From the NCBI GenBank assembly GCA_016782865.1, contig JADHXR010000047.1, forward strand, positions 1 to 46,119: a DNA stretch of 46,119 bases, read 5' to 3'. The DNA comes from Phycisphaerae bacterium. GTDB taxonomy: Bacteria; Planctomycetota; Phycisphaerae; Sedimentisphaerales; Anaerobacaceae. How positions within the stretch are numbered: position 1 is the first letter of the stretch; each line of letters starts with the position of its first letter. The notes below the pieces were generated by a model. It saw only the letters and a program-made list of their open reading frames with translations, ran no database searches and was not told where the DNA came from. A program made the translations under genes and the position numbers. This document shows, piece by piece, positions 1-9,300 of the stretch.

Positions 1-504
1 AAGGCATACAAAATGGGTATTAAGACGAGGGACAATCGTCTCTTATGGTCAGCCAACGAAATCAGACTACTCCAAAGACTCTACCGAGATGAGAATGCAC
101 AAAGCATAGCCGATAAACTTGGACGGACTGTTGGGGCGGTAACAGCCAAAGCGTACAGAATGGGGCTTACGGAAGGACCCCGCGTTTGGTCGAAGGGGGA
201 ACTGGATCTGCTGAAGAGGCTATATCCAAGCAAGACGGCAGAGCAAACAGCCGAGCAAATTGGAAGATCGTTACCGGCGATACAGGGGAGAATACACAAA
301 TTGGGGCTAAGGAAAAGCTTCAGATATGATGAGCGTCACCGAGTTGTGAAGGGCTCCAAAGAGAAGTTATGCCTCAAGTGCAGAAAATGGAAAGCTGAGA
401 GTCAGTTCTACAGAAACCGTCGCAGCAAAGACGGATTAGCGGCATGGTGCAGGAAATGTTTGAGTACAGTTCGTGAGAAGAGACGGCTGGCTGTGAAGAA
501 TTGA
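1..504 (+). CDS. SANT/GcrA-like repeat protein with C-terminal zinc module (5' end outside window)
   Basis: Probably a sequence-specific DNA-binding protein of a mobile or phage-derived cluster. Two helix-turn-helix repeats are visible, each starting with a Trp-Ser pair and ending in an A-x-R/K-x-G-L/I helix (near nt 45-165 and 185-310). They resemble the Myb/SANT or GcrA-like repeats common in phage proteins. An ATG exists at nt 13, but the frame stays open to the window edge and its first codons read KAYKMGI, which matches the end of a repeat (KAYRMGL further on). The gene therefore most likely begins upstream with another repeat. The C-terminal part has C-x2-C and C-x2-C pairs separated by a W-K and an R-R-S-K-D-G-L segment, the same zinc module found three times in the next gene 6 nt downstream. 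It ends in LAVKN, shared with two other ORFs in the window. Exact function unknown. Confidence 0.65.
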   Translation, partial: KAYKMGIKTRDNRLLWSANEIRLLQRLYRDENAQSIADKLGRTVGAVTAKAYRMGLTEGPRVWSKGELDLLKRLYPSKTAEQTAEQIGRSLPAIQGRIHKLGLRKSFRYDERHRVVKGSKEKLCLKCRKWKAESQFYRNRRSKDGLAAWCRKCLSTVREKRRLAVKN

Positions 505-510
505 GAGACA

Positions 511-1110
511 ATGACAAAGAAACGCTACGGGTATGAAGAAACGCACCGCACAGTCAAGGGCGTGAAGCAAAAATTCTGTACCAAGTGCAAGCAATGGAAA
601 GAAGAAAGTGAGTTTCACAAAGATCGTGCCGCAAAAGACGGTTTGAGCTTTCAGTGCGGAGACTGTGGTAGAGACTACGAACGAAAGCGTTATAGAAAAG
701 ACAGGAAGCACGTAAAAGAGGTTTTGAAATATGAAGAGAGCCATCGGACATTTCGTGGGGTCAAAGAGAAACTGTGCTGTCGTTGCAGGAAGTGGAAAGG
801 CGAAAATAAGTATTGCAGAAGCCGCAGGTCTAAAGACGGGTTACAGTGGCAGTGCAAAGAATGCGAGAGTAAATACTGCCGCAAGCGTTACGAGCAGATC
901 AAGAAATCTGGGAGAACAATTATCCGAAATGAGGATAGTCACCGGCTCGTTAATGGGGTCTGGAAGAAGCTATGCAACAAATGCAGAAGGTGGAAAAAGG
1001 AGAGTGACTTCTACAGGGACAACTCAAAGAGGGACGGCTTAACCAGAGGATGTAAGAAATGCTCATACGAAGCTACCAACAAGTCTCGTAGCTACCCTCG
1101 GCGAACTTAA
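511..1110 (+). CDS. Protein made of three tandem four-cysteine zinc modules
   Basis: A 199-residue basic protein built from three copies of one module. Each copy runs: acidic pair, HR, x-V/F-x-G, K-x-C-x2-C, W-K-x-E, a D-G-L turn, then C-x2-C (modules near residues 8-55, 77-125, 143-190). Four cysteines per module suggest one zinc ion each. The module resembles the zinc-binding part seen beside HNH endonucleases in phages and planctomycetes, but no HNH catalytic His-Asn-His is visible, so nuclease activity is not claimed. DNA or RNA binding is likely from the high Arg/Lys content. It follows the repeat protein after 6 nt, preceded by a weak GAGAGA ribosome site, and was probably formed by internal duplication of the module at the end of that gene. 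Confidence 0.6.
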   Translation: MTKKRYGYEETHRTVKGVKQKFCTKCKQWKEESEFHKDRAAKDGLSFQCGDCGRDYERKRYRKDRKHVKEVLKYEESHRTFRGVKEKLCCRCRKWKGENKYCRSRRSKDGLQWQCKECESKYCRKRYEQIKKSGRTIIRNEDSHRLVNGVWKKLCNKCRRWKKESDFYRDNSKRDGLTRGCKKCSYEATNKSRSYPRRT

Positions 1111-1138
1111 TCGGCTCTATGTGATTATTACTCACCTG

Positions 1139-1255
1139 ATGAAAGCTACATACGAGACTGAGGATCAGGAGCTAAAGCCTTTGCTGGCAACGTTGGAATA
1201 TAAAGCTCGTAAATGCAAGCAGTGTATTGAGGACAGGTTGGCTGTGAAGAATTGA
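1139..1255 (+). CDS. Small protein (38 residues) ending in K-C-x2-C ... LAVKN
   Basis: A short open frame (1043-1255, stop TGA) lies between the triple zinc protein and the next gene. The most likely start is the ATG at 1139; a GTG at 1121 would add six residues. The product is acidic at its N-terminus and ends with a K-C-K-Q-C pair followed by IEDRLAVKN. It is supported by a related frame at 13301-13429, whose DNA aligns over about 60 nt if two single-base gaps are allowed. The last 16 nt (GGCTGTGAAGAATTGA) are also shared with the end of the first gene. Function unknown. It may be a true small gene of the cluster or a remnant of a longer zinc-module gene. Confidence 0.4.
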   Translation: MKATYETEDQELKPLLATLEYKARKCKQCIEDRLAVKN

Positions 1256-1279
1256 CCAACGGACACCAGAGGGAATTCT

Positions 1280-1864
1280 ATGACATTAACTTCGGAACAC
1301 ATTGCAGAAATAGAACGACTAATAAACAGACTGAAGAAGTGGCGAGAAGGTGACATGCCTCGTGCTATAAAGGATTTTACCCGATACATTCAGCTTATCC
1401 GGTTTGTTGAGCCACAGGCTAACGTTGTCTTAATGGACTTATCCGCTGGAATGCCAGAAGCAGTACGAGTGATTCACGTTAAACTCCAAGAGCTTCTGAG
1501 GAAAGCATCGCAGGTTGATATTCTAAAACAAGAAGACGCCTATGCAGCCCGCATCGAAGATGTAAACCTTCTAAGACTTGCACGAGACTTTGTCCTGATG
1601 TTGGAGCGTATTGCGAAGAATACAGGTAATGACACGCTGACGCTGAATGATGCAGAACATGGCTTGGATGATGCAGAGCAAGACATAATTGAGGCTATAG
1701 GGAATGAGGCTCTGACCGGAGAGAAGCTTGCCAAAAAGGCTGGTCGTCCTTACAACTTCAAGTTCAAGAGTAGTCTTTCAGGGCTCCGTAAGCGAGGCAT
1801 TCTTGGCAACAAGAAGCCAGGCTATTTTCTGGAGCCTGAGTATGAATTTCTTCTGAAGAAATGA
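1280..1864 (+). CDS. Hypothetical helical protein with C-terminal winged-helix
   Basis: A 194-residue protein, start ATG 1280 with an AGAGGGA ribosome site 7 nt upstream. The first 130 residues are predicted by eye to be alpha-helical and mixed-charge, without a recognisable motif. The last 60 residues look like a small winged-helix DNA-binding fold: helix DIIEAIG, an E-K-L-A-K-K-A helix, a recognition helix around LSGLRKRGIL and a G-Y-F-L wing. This C-terminal layout (S-x-L-x2-L-R-K-x-G-I-L) is seen in many planctomycetal hypothetical proteins of accessory regions. No catalytic residues are evident. It closes the left accessory cluster and probably has a regulatory role, but its target is unknown. 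Confidence 0.55.
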   Translation: MTLTSEHIAEIERLINRLKKWREGDMPRAIKDFTRYIQLIRFVEPQANVVLMDLSAGMPEAVRVIHVKLQELLRKASQVDILKQEDAYAARIEDVNLLRLARDFVLMLERIAKNTGNDTLTLNDAEHGLDDAEQDIIEAIGNEALTGEKLAKKAGRPYNFKFKSSLSGLRKRGILGNKKPGYFLEPEYEFLLKK

Positions 1865-2270
1865 GACTAAGGTCAAGGCCGACAGATACAAGAAATGTCC
1901 ATAACACAGCATTTCTTTCAGTAGTCCCCAGGTTCCACTCGGCAGTGGAGAACAAACGTCCTTTTATAATACAAGCGTTTGCCAGAGACAAAACGCAGGC
2001 AGAAAATGGAAAAAAGACGCATTTTTCTCACTTTTTTTGAGATGTGCATTGGCACTTGTATCAGTTCTCCGTGAGTAGATCGTCGCCACAAACCCCAAGC
2101 CCACCTACAAGTCGCGATGTCCGGATTGCGCAAGTCCATCATTGTCAGACACTTCTGCTTCTTCTGCTGCGGATGAGGTACTCGCTGCACGTCTTCTACT
2201 TAGGCTGTCACCGAGCGTCGCGACGTCCATTGTTTCGTGCATGTGTTCTCACTGTTATTAGAGAGAGGAG
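1865..2270. other. Intergenic stretch without a recognisable gene
   Basis: About 400 nt between the winged-helix gene and the pseudopilin promoter. Open frames here are short and lack ribosome sites or recognisable protein patterns. It contains A-rich and T-rich tracts around 2000-2040 but no clear hairpin terminator. Confidence 0.4.
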
Positions 2271-2300
2271 TTGAAATCAAATTGCGGATTGTGGTATTAT
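2271..2300 (+). promoter_or_regulatory. Candidate sigma-70-type promoter of the pseudopilin gene
   Basis: TTGAAA at 2271-2276 and TATTAT at 2295-2300 are separated by 18 bp, about 90 nt upstream of the pseudopilin ATG. Match by eye only. Confidence 0.35.
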
Positions 2301-2389
2301 CAAGGTTGTAGCGTGCAGGAGTACCGGCCTTGAAGTCTATGGGAAATCCAAGTTTACAATGCTGGAATATCCTTAATTGAGGAGACAAC

Positions 2390-3205
2390 ATGAGAGACCT
2401 TCGCGCATTCACGTTGATAGAGCTTCTCGTAGTCATTGCGATAATAGCGTTGCTGATGGCGATATTGATGCCGGCGTTGCAGCGGGTGAAAGAACAGGCG
2501 AAGACCGTTATCTGTCAGTCCAACCTGAAACAATGGGGCTCCATATTTGCATTGTACACAGACGACAATAATGGTTTCTTTCCAAAGCGCACCAGCGGCT
2601 CGGGACGCTGGATAAATGTGCTGTACGAGTATTATTATCGCGACGAGAAGATGCGCATCTGCCCGATGGCGACAAAGATCAAGGTCCCGGATTTCCCCAA
2701 CTCGGTCAGCGGCGGGCTTGAAATAGGTGGCGATGCATTTACGTCCTGGGGCAAGATGGGCGTGACCGGCTCGCGACCTGCCGGCGAGTACGAACCGGCC
2801 GGGACCTGGGGTAGCTATGGAATCAACCACTGGGTTTATGTGGCCGCCGAAGACCCGCTCTACGGCCAGGCCGCCAAACACTACTGGGGCACTGTCAACG
2901 TAAGAGTTGGCGCTAACATACCGCTGTTCCTGGACTGCTGGTACTGGTGCGGCGGACCCGAGAATGACGATCCCCCGCCGCAATATGACGGTCACAGGGT
3001 GACGGGCCACACCAATTCGATGAACCGTTTCTGCATAAACAGGCATCAACAGGGCATAAACGGTATCTTTCTGGATTATTCGGCCAGAAAGATCTGGCTC
3101 AAGGAACTCTGGCGCCTGAGATGGGCAAGGAATTTCAGTACAACGGCTCTCCTTCCCAACTGGGAGACCGAGGCACCTTGGATGGCTAACTTCAAAGGAC
3201 CTTGA
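2390..3205 (+). CDS. Prepilin-type N-methylation protein (type II secretion pseudopilin-like, planctomycetal)
   Basis: A 271-residue protein with the classic prepilin leader: after a short basic start comes [20 protein letters not shown], cut by prepilin peptidase before the Phe, then a conserved [11 protein letters not shown] helix. This is the planctomycetal family of G/H-type pseudopilins that often carry a C-terminal H-x9-D-G motif. Here the motif is present in the form H-x9-D-Y (near residue 218), with Tyr replacing Gly. It probably sits in the inner membrane as a fibre subunit or secreted surface protein; these genomes hold many paralogues and their individual roles are unknown. A GGAG ribosome site precedes the ATG. 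No other secretion gene is adjacent; a second paralogue lies at 21134-22012 on the other strand. Confidence 0.85.
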   Translation: MRDLRAFTLIELLVVIAIIALLMAILMPALQRVKEQAKTVICQSNLKQWGSIFALYTDDNNGFFPKRTSGSGRWINVLYEYYYRDEKMRICPMATKIKVPDFPNSVSGGLEIGGDAFTSWGKMGVTGSRPAGEYEPAGTWGSYGINHWVYVAAEDPLYGQAAKHYWGTVNVRVGANIPLFLDCWYWCGGPENDDPPPQYDGHRVTGHTNSMNRFCINRHQQGINGIFLDYSARKIWLKELWRLRWARNFSTTALLPNWETEAPWMANFKGP

Positions 3206-3286
3206 GAACAGTCGCTCTGACGTCTGATTGGGGGCAAGGACGGTGACGTTGTGAGCGGGTATTGGGGCGATGAACTCGTACAACTC

Positions 3287-3892
3287 TTAAGGTCTCCGCA
3301 GCTTCCAACCGGCAAGGCTGAGGCCGAGGGTGCCGAGGAGAACGGCACCGGGTAACGGTACGACAGATCCGTCGATTGAGAGTTTCATGTAGTCTATGAC
3401 AATCACATCGGTACTTCCACCGATCAAATTGAAGGTAGTGTGACCGTCATACAGATAGTCTACATAAGGCATTAGGTCTATCGTTACCGCAAGAACATCC
3501 CACGGGGCCTCCTGATCCCAAGGAACAATCTGAGGAAACTCAAAGGACGTTTGGTGTCCGTCGATCCGCAGAAACCCCGGATGGCTTTTCGGCCAATCGA
3601 TGTATTGTATAAACAGGGAACTGACCGTAATGGATAAGAATTCGTCATAGGCGAGTACGAAATCTTGTATTTCACCAGGTTCTACAAAGATAGCCTCGTC
3701 TGTGCCGTCCCCATCCGCCACAAGAGCATATTCATCCCAATCAGTAATACTAATTTCGTCCCCTGGATCAACTGGCGATCCAAGGCCGAAGCCATCATCA
3801 TCGCCCAGAGTTTACTCGTACAACTCTGCTTGACCAAGGACAGGCATTGCGCACACAACTACTGCCAACACAAGAATTGATCGTCTCATCAT
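3287..3892 (-). pseudogene. Exported protein with VPLPGA-type C-terminal anchor, interrupted by an in-frame UAA
   Basis: Reading from an ATG at 3892 with a strong GGAGGAG ribosome site gives a signal peptide (MMRRSILVLAVVVCAMPVLG, cut near GQA). After 26 codons an in-frame TAA occurs at 3812-3814. The same frame then stays open for 174 codons to 3287: an acidic D-D-D-G-F-G segment, a beta-rich domain and the C-terminal VPLPGAVLLGTLGL, hydrophobic helix and basic K-L-R-R-P tail. That end is the planctomycetal form of PEP-CTERM-like sorting anchors. An isolated start near 3721 would lack a leader, so one interrupted gene is the simplest reading. The stop could be a C-to-T change of a Gln codon, a sequencing error or a readthrough site. 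No adjacent sorting enzyme (exosortase) is visible. Confidence 0.75.
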
Positions 3893-4186
3893 TCTACTCC
3901 TCCAAAGAAACTGTCAGCACCTCACATACGGAAATGCTGTACAGAAAAGCTCGGCTCCTCCTTGCGCCCCAAGCCCTCCACGGCTAATACCATTCTACAC
4001 GTTGCAGGATGGGTTTGTCAAGTGTGGTGACTACTTATATGTGAAGAAGTTTAGGCCACCTGAGACGTCGAAATCACCCTCAGACATAGCTCAAAATCGC
4101 CGGAGAATCGCTTCTAACAGGTTATCTCACTGAATACGGGAAATACACATCTGCTCGTTCCGAGTGTAGATCGGGTTTATTCGAGC
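3893..4186. other. Intergenic, no recognisable gene
   Basis: About 290 nt between the interrupted anchor protein and the recombinase. Neither strand holds a convincing coding frame and no clear hairpin followed by T residues was seen. Confidence 0.35.
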
Positions 4187-4807
4187 TCATGCTCTAATCT
4201 TCTTGATGTCGATGCCTTCACGGTTTAGAGCGTTGTAGATCGCCACACGAGACTTGCCGAGTTTATCCACCACCTGTCCCATTGTGAGCCCGTCCCGGAG
4301 AAGTGGCACTATATCTTTGGCGAAGAGTTTCGAGCGCTTGCCGAGCTTGACGCCTCTGGCTTTCGCTGCCGCAAGTCCTCGTTTGGTATTCTCTCGCAAG
4401 TTCTCTCTCTCCATCTCAGCTACAGCAAAGAGAATACCGGCTATCATCTTTCCAACTGCTCCACCGAAGTCCAACTGCTGGGTGACAGACACAACTCGAA
4501 TGCCTTTGTCGAGCCATTGACAGAGAGTGTTGATTCCGTCTTTCAACGAACGGGAAAGTCTGTCTAACTTCCAGACAATGACGGTATTGACTTCTCCTTT
4601 GAAGATCGCTCTCTGCAATCGTTTGAATTGAGGTCGGTCGATCTTACTCCCGGTCATCGTGTCGGTGAACACTTTGACGTTCTCGAATCCGTGATTGCGG
4701 CAATAGTCCTTCAATGCTTTGATCTGGGAGTCCTTGCCCTTCTGCTGGTCGAATGTCGAAACTCGGATATACATTGCTACTTTGTCGTTCATGGTCTTGG
4801 TCCTCAT
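4187..4807 (-). CDS. Serine recombinase (resolvase/invertase family)
   Basis: A 206-residue small serine recombinase. It cuts DNA through a catalytic Ser at the start of the domain (YIRVS, Ser17), followed by the conserved Q-x2-A-L-K-D-Y helix, a VWKLDRLSRS block, the V-V-S-V-T-Q element and the long E helix (ILFAVAEMERENLRENTKRGL). The C-terminus (GKRSKL then a helix-turn-helix with MGQVVDKLGKSRVAIYNAL) binds the crossover site. Length fits Tn3-type resolvases and DNA invertases. Two starts are possible: ATG 4807 or ATG 4792. No transposase is adjacent, so it is not a complete transposon. The upstream region is framed by a perfect 10-bp inverted repeat, which could be a target for it. Confidence 0.9.
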   Translation of the reverse strand: MRTKTMNDKVAMYIRVSTFDQQKGKDSQIKALKDYCRNHGFENVKVFTDTMTGSKIDRPQFKRLQRAIFKGEVNTVIVWKLDRLSRSLKDGINTLCQWLDKGIRVVSVTQQLDFGGAVGKMIAGILFAVAEMERENLRENTKRGLAAAKARGVKLGKRSKLFAKDIVPLLRDGLTMGQVVDKLGKSRVAIYNALNREGIDIKKIRA

Positions 4808-4823
4808 TATTAGTCCTAATGGC

Positions 4824-4926
4824 GTGTAAAGTTGATGTTCCTTATACTATACGGTAGGTCGCCACCTCCTACAAGCTAAAAACGAAGAAAATGTCAAGTG
4901 ATTTGGCGGACCCTTAAACTTTACAC
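4824..4926. repeat. 10-bp perfect inverted repeat framing the recombinase promoter region
   Basis: GTGTAAAGTT at 4824-4833 and its exact complement AACTTTACAC at 4917-4926 enclose 83 bp directly upstream of the serine recombinase. Inside lies, on the minus strand, a TTGACA hexamer and AT-rich hexamers such as TATAGT, plus a smaller GTAGG/CCTAC dyad. This may be a promoter or operator region, recombinase half-sites, or an invertible segment. Confidence 0.5.
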
Positions 4927-5178
4927 TCTGGCTGTTCGCGGGCTGTCGGAATGATTCAAATGCGTCCTTTTGCAAACGGGTCCATCCGTACGATAATCCC
5001 TGCCGGATACGGCCCGAAGACAGTTCTTCTCTCAGAAGCTCCTCTACACACGTTCTGGCGCGCAGAATCGAGTACTACGAGACGGTCTGATCCGAGAATG
5101 CCCACCGTTAACTTGAGGATTTCGCAGATTCGGCCGATGTCTATGCTTATCAGAAACTTGGCATCGCTTGTAAGGCGA

Positions 5179-5595
5179 TCAGTGTCTTTCGTCAGTTGAA
5201 GATGAAAGCTCTCTTACCGCCGAGTCCATCTGATAGGCACTCATCCAGGTCGGGTCAAAAGTGTGGCCTTTTCCCTTCCAGTACTTTGCTCGCTCAATGT
5301 CCTTGACCTTCTGGTCCATCCAGTAATCGGTGCTGGAAAGCGACTTCTGAGTTCTCAGTAAATGATTTGAATAGCCTGGCGTTCGCTTCGTACCGACCTT
5401 CCCTGTATACGGATTGACGTTGCCTATAGTGCTCCAATTGTTCCAGAAATTGCCGTCAGGATTGGACCTGTAATGAGGTCTTACATAAGTCCCGTTGCGG
5501 CGAAAGTAGCCGCGAACGCGCACGGCGGCATCCGCCGGAATGGTCATTGCACAAACGATTGCCAGCACTGCCAGAATTGTAATGAAGGGTTTCAT
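5179..5595 (-). CDS. Small secreted protein of the R-S-N-P-D-G-N / GNVNPYTGK family
   Basis: A 138-residue protein with a clear signal peptide (MKPFITILAVLAIVCAMTIP, cut after ADA). The mature part begins V-R-V-R-G-Y-F-R-R-N-G-T-Y-V-R-P-H-Y, then RSNPDGNFWNNWST and GNVNPYTGKVGT. This short conserved region occurs in many small exported bacterial proteins, often of unknown function and sometimes next to phage or membrane genes. The C-terminal third is polar and helical without recognised motifs. An AAGGAGACAAG-like ribosome site lies upstream. It stands alone between the recombinase and the sigma factor. Location outside the inner membrane is well supported; role unknown. Confidence 0.7.
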   Translation of the reverse strand: MKPFITILAVLAIVCAMTIPADAAVRVRGYFRRNGTYVRPHYRSNPDGNFWNNWSTIGNVNPYTGKVGTKRTPGYSNHLLRTQKSLSSTDYWMDQKVKDIERAKYWKGKGHTFDPTWMSAYQMDSAVRELSSSTDERH

Positions 5596-5775
5596 TTCTT
5601 GTCTCCTTTAGTTCTCTGATTTCTGTTTGCTCTTTTTCACTTTGCCTTTCGGACTCGTCGGGTCTACTCGTATTAGCGGGAAAAAGAATCCAAGGTCACG
5701 GTTATGATTGAAGTTCTTCAGAAAAATTGATATCGTGTTGAGATAACGCCTTAAACTCGTGGAGGTTAGCGAACT

Positions 5776-6387
5776 TTGCGCGAAAGTATCAACTGCAAGA
5801 CTCAGCGTTTGGTTTCACTGGCCCAAGCTGGTGATGAATCAGCTTTGGACCGCTTATGCAGTGTCTATGGTGAACGGGTACGCAGGATAGTGCGGATGCG
5901 CATGGGAAAAGAGTTGCGTTCCAAGATGGAATCAATGGATTTGGTTCAGGATGCTTTCATTTCCGCTTTGAGGAGTTTGGAGAGCTTCACATATAAGAAC
6001 GAGGGCGATTTCCTCCGGTGGCTGTCAACAATAGCCGAGAACAGGCTTCGTGACCACGTCGATAAATTACACACAAATAAGCGTGATGTTCGCAAAGAAA
6101 TCCCGCTTAATAATAATGGGCGTGGCCAGGACAGCGTTGTCAGGAGCCCTGGGCCGGTTGCTTTGACGACGCCGAGCATGATAATGTCCAAGAGAGAAGA
6201 CTTGGACAAGCTCGAAAAAGCGATAGATAAACTGAAACCTGAATACCGAGAAGTGATTGTGTTGGCTAAGATAGAAGGACTTTCCAACATAGACATCGGC
6301 AAGAAACTTGGAAAGAAACCTCATGCTGTATGTATGCTGCTTTCCCGTGCGATGACAGCGCTGGCCGATGCCTTTGAGGATAACTAA
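5776..6387 (+). CDS. ECF RNA polymerase sigma factor
   Basis: A 203-residue extracytoplasmic-function sigma factor that directs RNA polymerase to stress or signal promoters. Region 2 is visible as [12 protein letters not shown] with the downstream [15 protein letters not shown] (-10 binding and melting), and region 4 as [20 protein letters not shown] followed by a helix-turn-helix ending in SRAMTAL (-35 binding). The chosen start is a TTG at 5776 because a GGAGG lies at 5761-5765, 10 nt upstream; no better ATG exists. The stop TAA overlaps the kinase ATG by one base (TAATG), indicating translational coupling. Planctomycetal ECF factors are frequently paired with Ser/Thr kinases, so the kinase probably senses the signal. 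No anti-sigma factor is seen. Confidence 0.92.
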   Translation: MRESINCKTQRLVSLAQAGDESALDRLCSVYGERVRRIVRMRMGKELRSKMESMDLVQDAFISALRSLESFTYKNEGDFLRWLSTIAENRLRDHVDKLHTNKRDVRKEIPLNNNGRGQDSVVRSPGPVALTTPSMIMSKREDLDKLEKAIDKLKPEYREVIVLAKIEGLSNIDIGKKLGKKPHAVCMLLSRAMTALADAFEDN

Positions 6388-9300
6388 TGGCGGACTCAAC
6401 TGAGAACAACCGAGAGGGTGTTATTGACCAGGCTGTCCAGCAGTTTGTTAACGCTCGATTGCAGGGCCAGGAGCCAGACTTGGATGAGTTTGTGAAGAAG
6501 TATCCTGGGCTTGAGAATCAGATCAGGCAGAAGATAGAAAAGATCGAGAGGATTGACGGCCTGTTCTCCGGCCTTATGGAGGCTGATGATAGCGACTACA
6601 ACGAGCCAATATCCGAACATGACCTTGTCGGTCAGAAGCTCGGAGACTTTGAAATTCTGAGTCTGATCGGAGCCGGTGGGATGGGAGCGGTGTTTCTTGC
6701 CCGACAGGTTTCGCTCGATAGAGAAGTAGCATTGAAAGTTGTCAGCGATATTAGCGGCGCACGCGATAAGAGTCTGGAGAGGTTCAAGCGTGAAGCCAAA
6801 GTATTGGCAAAGATTTCACACCCTAATATCGTGCCGGTCTATGAGGTGGGTGAACAAGGGCCATATTCATATTTCGCAATGGAGTGTGTGCAAGGGGTTT
6901 CTCTGGATAAGATTCTTGCGGGCATCCGGAACGCACCGCATAGCGAGAAGGCAAGCGATGTCATGCGAAAGTGCCTGGAGACCCAAGCCGGTATCTACTG
7001 TGACAGAACGGCTGAAGCTGGCGGATCAAGCAAAGCAGAGATCGACACGGACTACATTATCAGCATAAGCAAGATGATTACCTACGTCGCATCCGCCCTG
7101 GACTATGCCCACACCAAGGGTATCCTGCACCGTGATGTGAAACCCTCCAACATTCTAATCGGGTCCGACGGCACGCCTAAGCTTGTGGACTTCGGCCTGG
7201 CAAAGGCTGAGACACAACAGACCGTGACCATGACAGGTGAATTTTTCGGCACGCCAAGTTACGTTTCACCTGAGCAGATACGCAAGCCAGAGACTGTTGA
7301 TTGCCGCAGCGATGTATACTCATTGGCTGCCACGTACTATGAGTGTCTGACCTTACGTCCACCATTTGAGGGTGATACTGTAAACGAAACGCTGACGAGG
7401 GTAATCTCACGGGAAGCAGTTCCGCCTAAGAAGTACTGTCCCCGTCTTTCGGCTGACCTCAATACGGTCTTGCTGCACGGTCTGGAGAAGTTACCTGAAG
7501 ATAGGTATCAGAGTGCTGCCGAGCTCGCCACGGATATTAGGAACGTATTGGACTTCAAGCCTATCACTGCCAAAAGGCCGAGCATTACCCGGCGAACGTA
7601 CAGAATATTGCGCAGAAGTCCGCTCAAAGTAGCCTCATGCCTTGTGCTTATGATCGCGGTTGCTTTGTCTTTTCTTGTTTATTCAGGGTACAAGCAAAGA
7701 ACAGAAACGCAGAGAACTGCGAAGGTACAACAGTTGCTTGAAGAAGCGGACTTGCTACTGTGCCAAGCTGCTCGTTCTACTGGTCCTTGGCCATCAATCG
7801 GTAACGAGAGTGTGGTAGAACGAGCCCATGCGAAATACAATGATGTTCTCAAAATCGACAAGGACAATTGGTGGGCCTTAATCAACAGAGGAATCGCCAC
7901 TTTGGCCGAAGGCGAGAGTGTGGAAACTGCTCTTAGTGATTTTGAAAAGGCTGAGAGAATCAATCCTAGTTTCTGCGTAATACCACATTTGAAATCCAAA
8001 GTATATGAGCAACTCCGAGAGGACGAGTTGAAAGACGTCACCTTGGATAACGTCGAAGAATTGAATCCCAGAGAAGCTTACATCCTGGGATTGCTCGCCT
8101 TGCAGCAGGCAAATCCACCGGAAAACGAGCAAGAGTCTATTAGATTATTCAATATTTGCTCAGAGCAGGAACCTGATTTCCATCCCGCTTTGTTCGCTCG
8201 TATGTTTACAAGTTCCACCACCGCGGAGGGAGGGAGCCTTGATGAATGTCTCACTTTGACAAACTTGAGACCCAATGTTGCACTCGGACATTACCTCACT
8301 GGATCGGTTTTAGGACTGCTTGGCAGACCAGAAGAATCAGTCAAAGAATATAGAAAGGCAGTGGAACTACAGCCCTGGAACCCAAAATGTCACTTAGGTT
8401 TAGGACAAGCACTTCGAGACCTTGGCTTGAGAGATGAGGCAGAACAGCATTTATTGAGAGCGTGTGAACTCGACAGGAGTTGCGTTGCTTCCCAGGGTTT
8501 AGCTCTTTTCTACAGACTGGATGAAAAGGACTATGAGAAATCTTTAGAAGCCTGCAATGAGGCGCTCTCGAAAAGAAGTAACTTGTTCTGGACAAAACTG
8601 ATACTGAACGAAAAAGCCTTTGTTCTTCAACAAATAGGCACTCCCGAACAGTTACAGGAATGTCTAAGTCAAAAAGAAAACTGTATGCGGGCTTTGATGG
8701 CAGCTACGGGATGGGAGGGCGATCCTTGGCTCCACCAGGAATTTCTGCAATTCTTGTGCGAAAATGACCGCATGTCTGAGGCAGCGGAGTTTTTTCAGGA
8801 GATATGCGAACGAAAACCCGGCATGAAGATTCTGGTGGGAGCAGCTCTGGCCCGAGCCTATGAGCAAGGCGGCGACTACTCTGATGCCTTAGCCTTGTGT
8901 GAGTTATTGTACGAAGCAATCAAAGCCGGGAGCTTGGATGCAGAGAGTTTCTCCCGTGATGGTTCCACGGGAATGGTCCTTCTAACACTTGCTCGTTTGG
9001 AAACGAGATCCGGAAGCAGCTACGATGATGTTCTCAGGATATGGACCGACTTGCTAGATGTTTTCCCCCACGATGACTACCTGTGGTGTCTTTATGGAAC
9101 ACAACTAACGCGACCCCAGGATTCGGACATTGCCATTGATGCTTTCCGTCAGTCATTGAGATATATCCAGTATGAGACGGATAGATTTGAGAGAAGCGTT
9201 CGCTTGGCAATCGCCCTATACGGAGCGGGCCAATTTGAAGAAGCCAAGAGGGAACTTGTTCCACTCCTGGAGAAACTAGACAGTCTGGCTCTTTACGGTA

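Noticed and set aside
511..1110. HNH endonuclease call for the triple zinc protein
   Set aside because: The zinc pairs are present but no His-Asn-His catalytic arrangement could be found.
2354..3283. 309-codon open frame on the minus strand opposite the pseudopilin
   Set aside because: It is antisense to a gene with clear family motifs, has no ribosome site and its codon pattern mirrors the sense gene.
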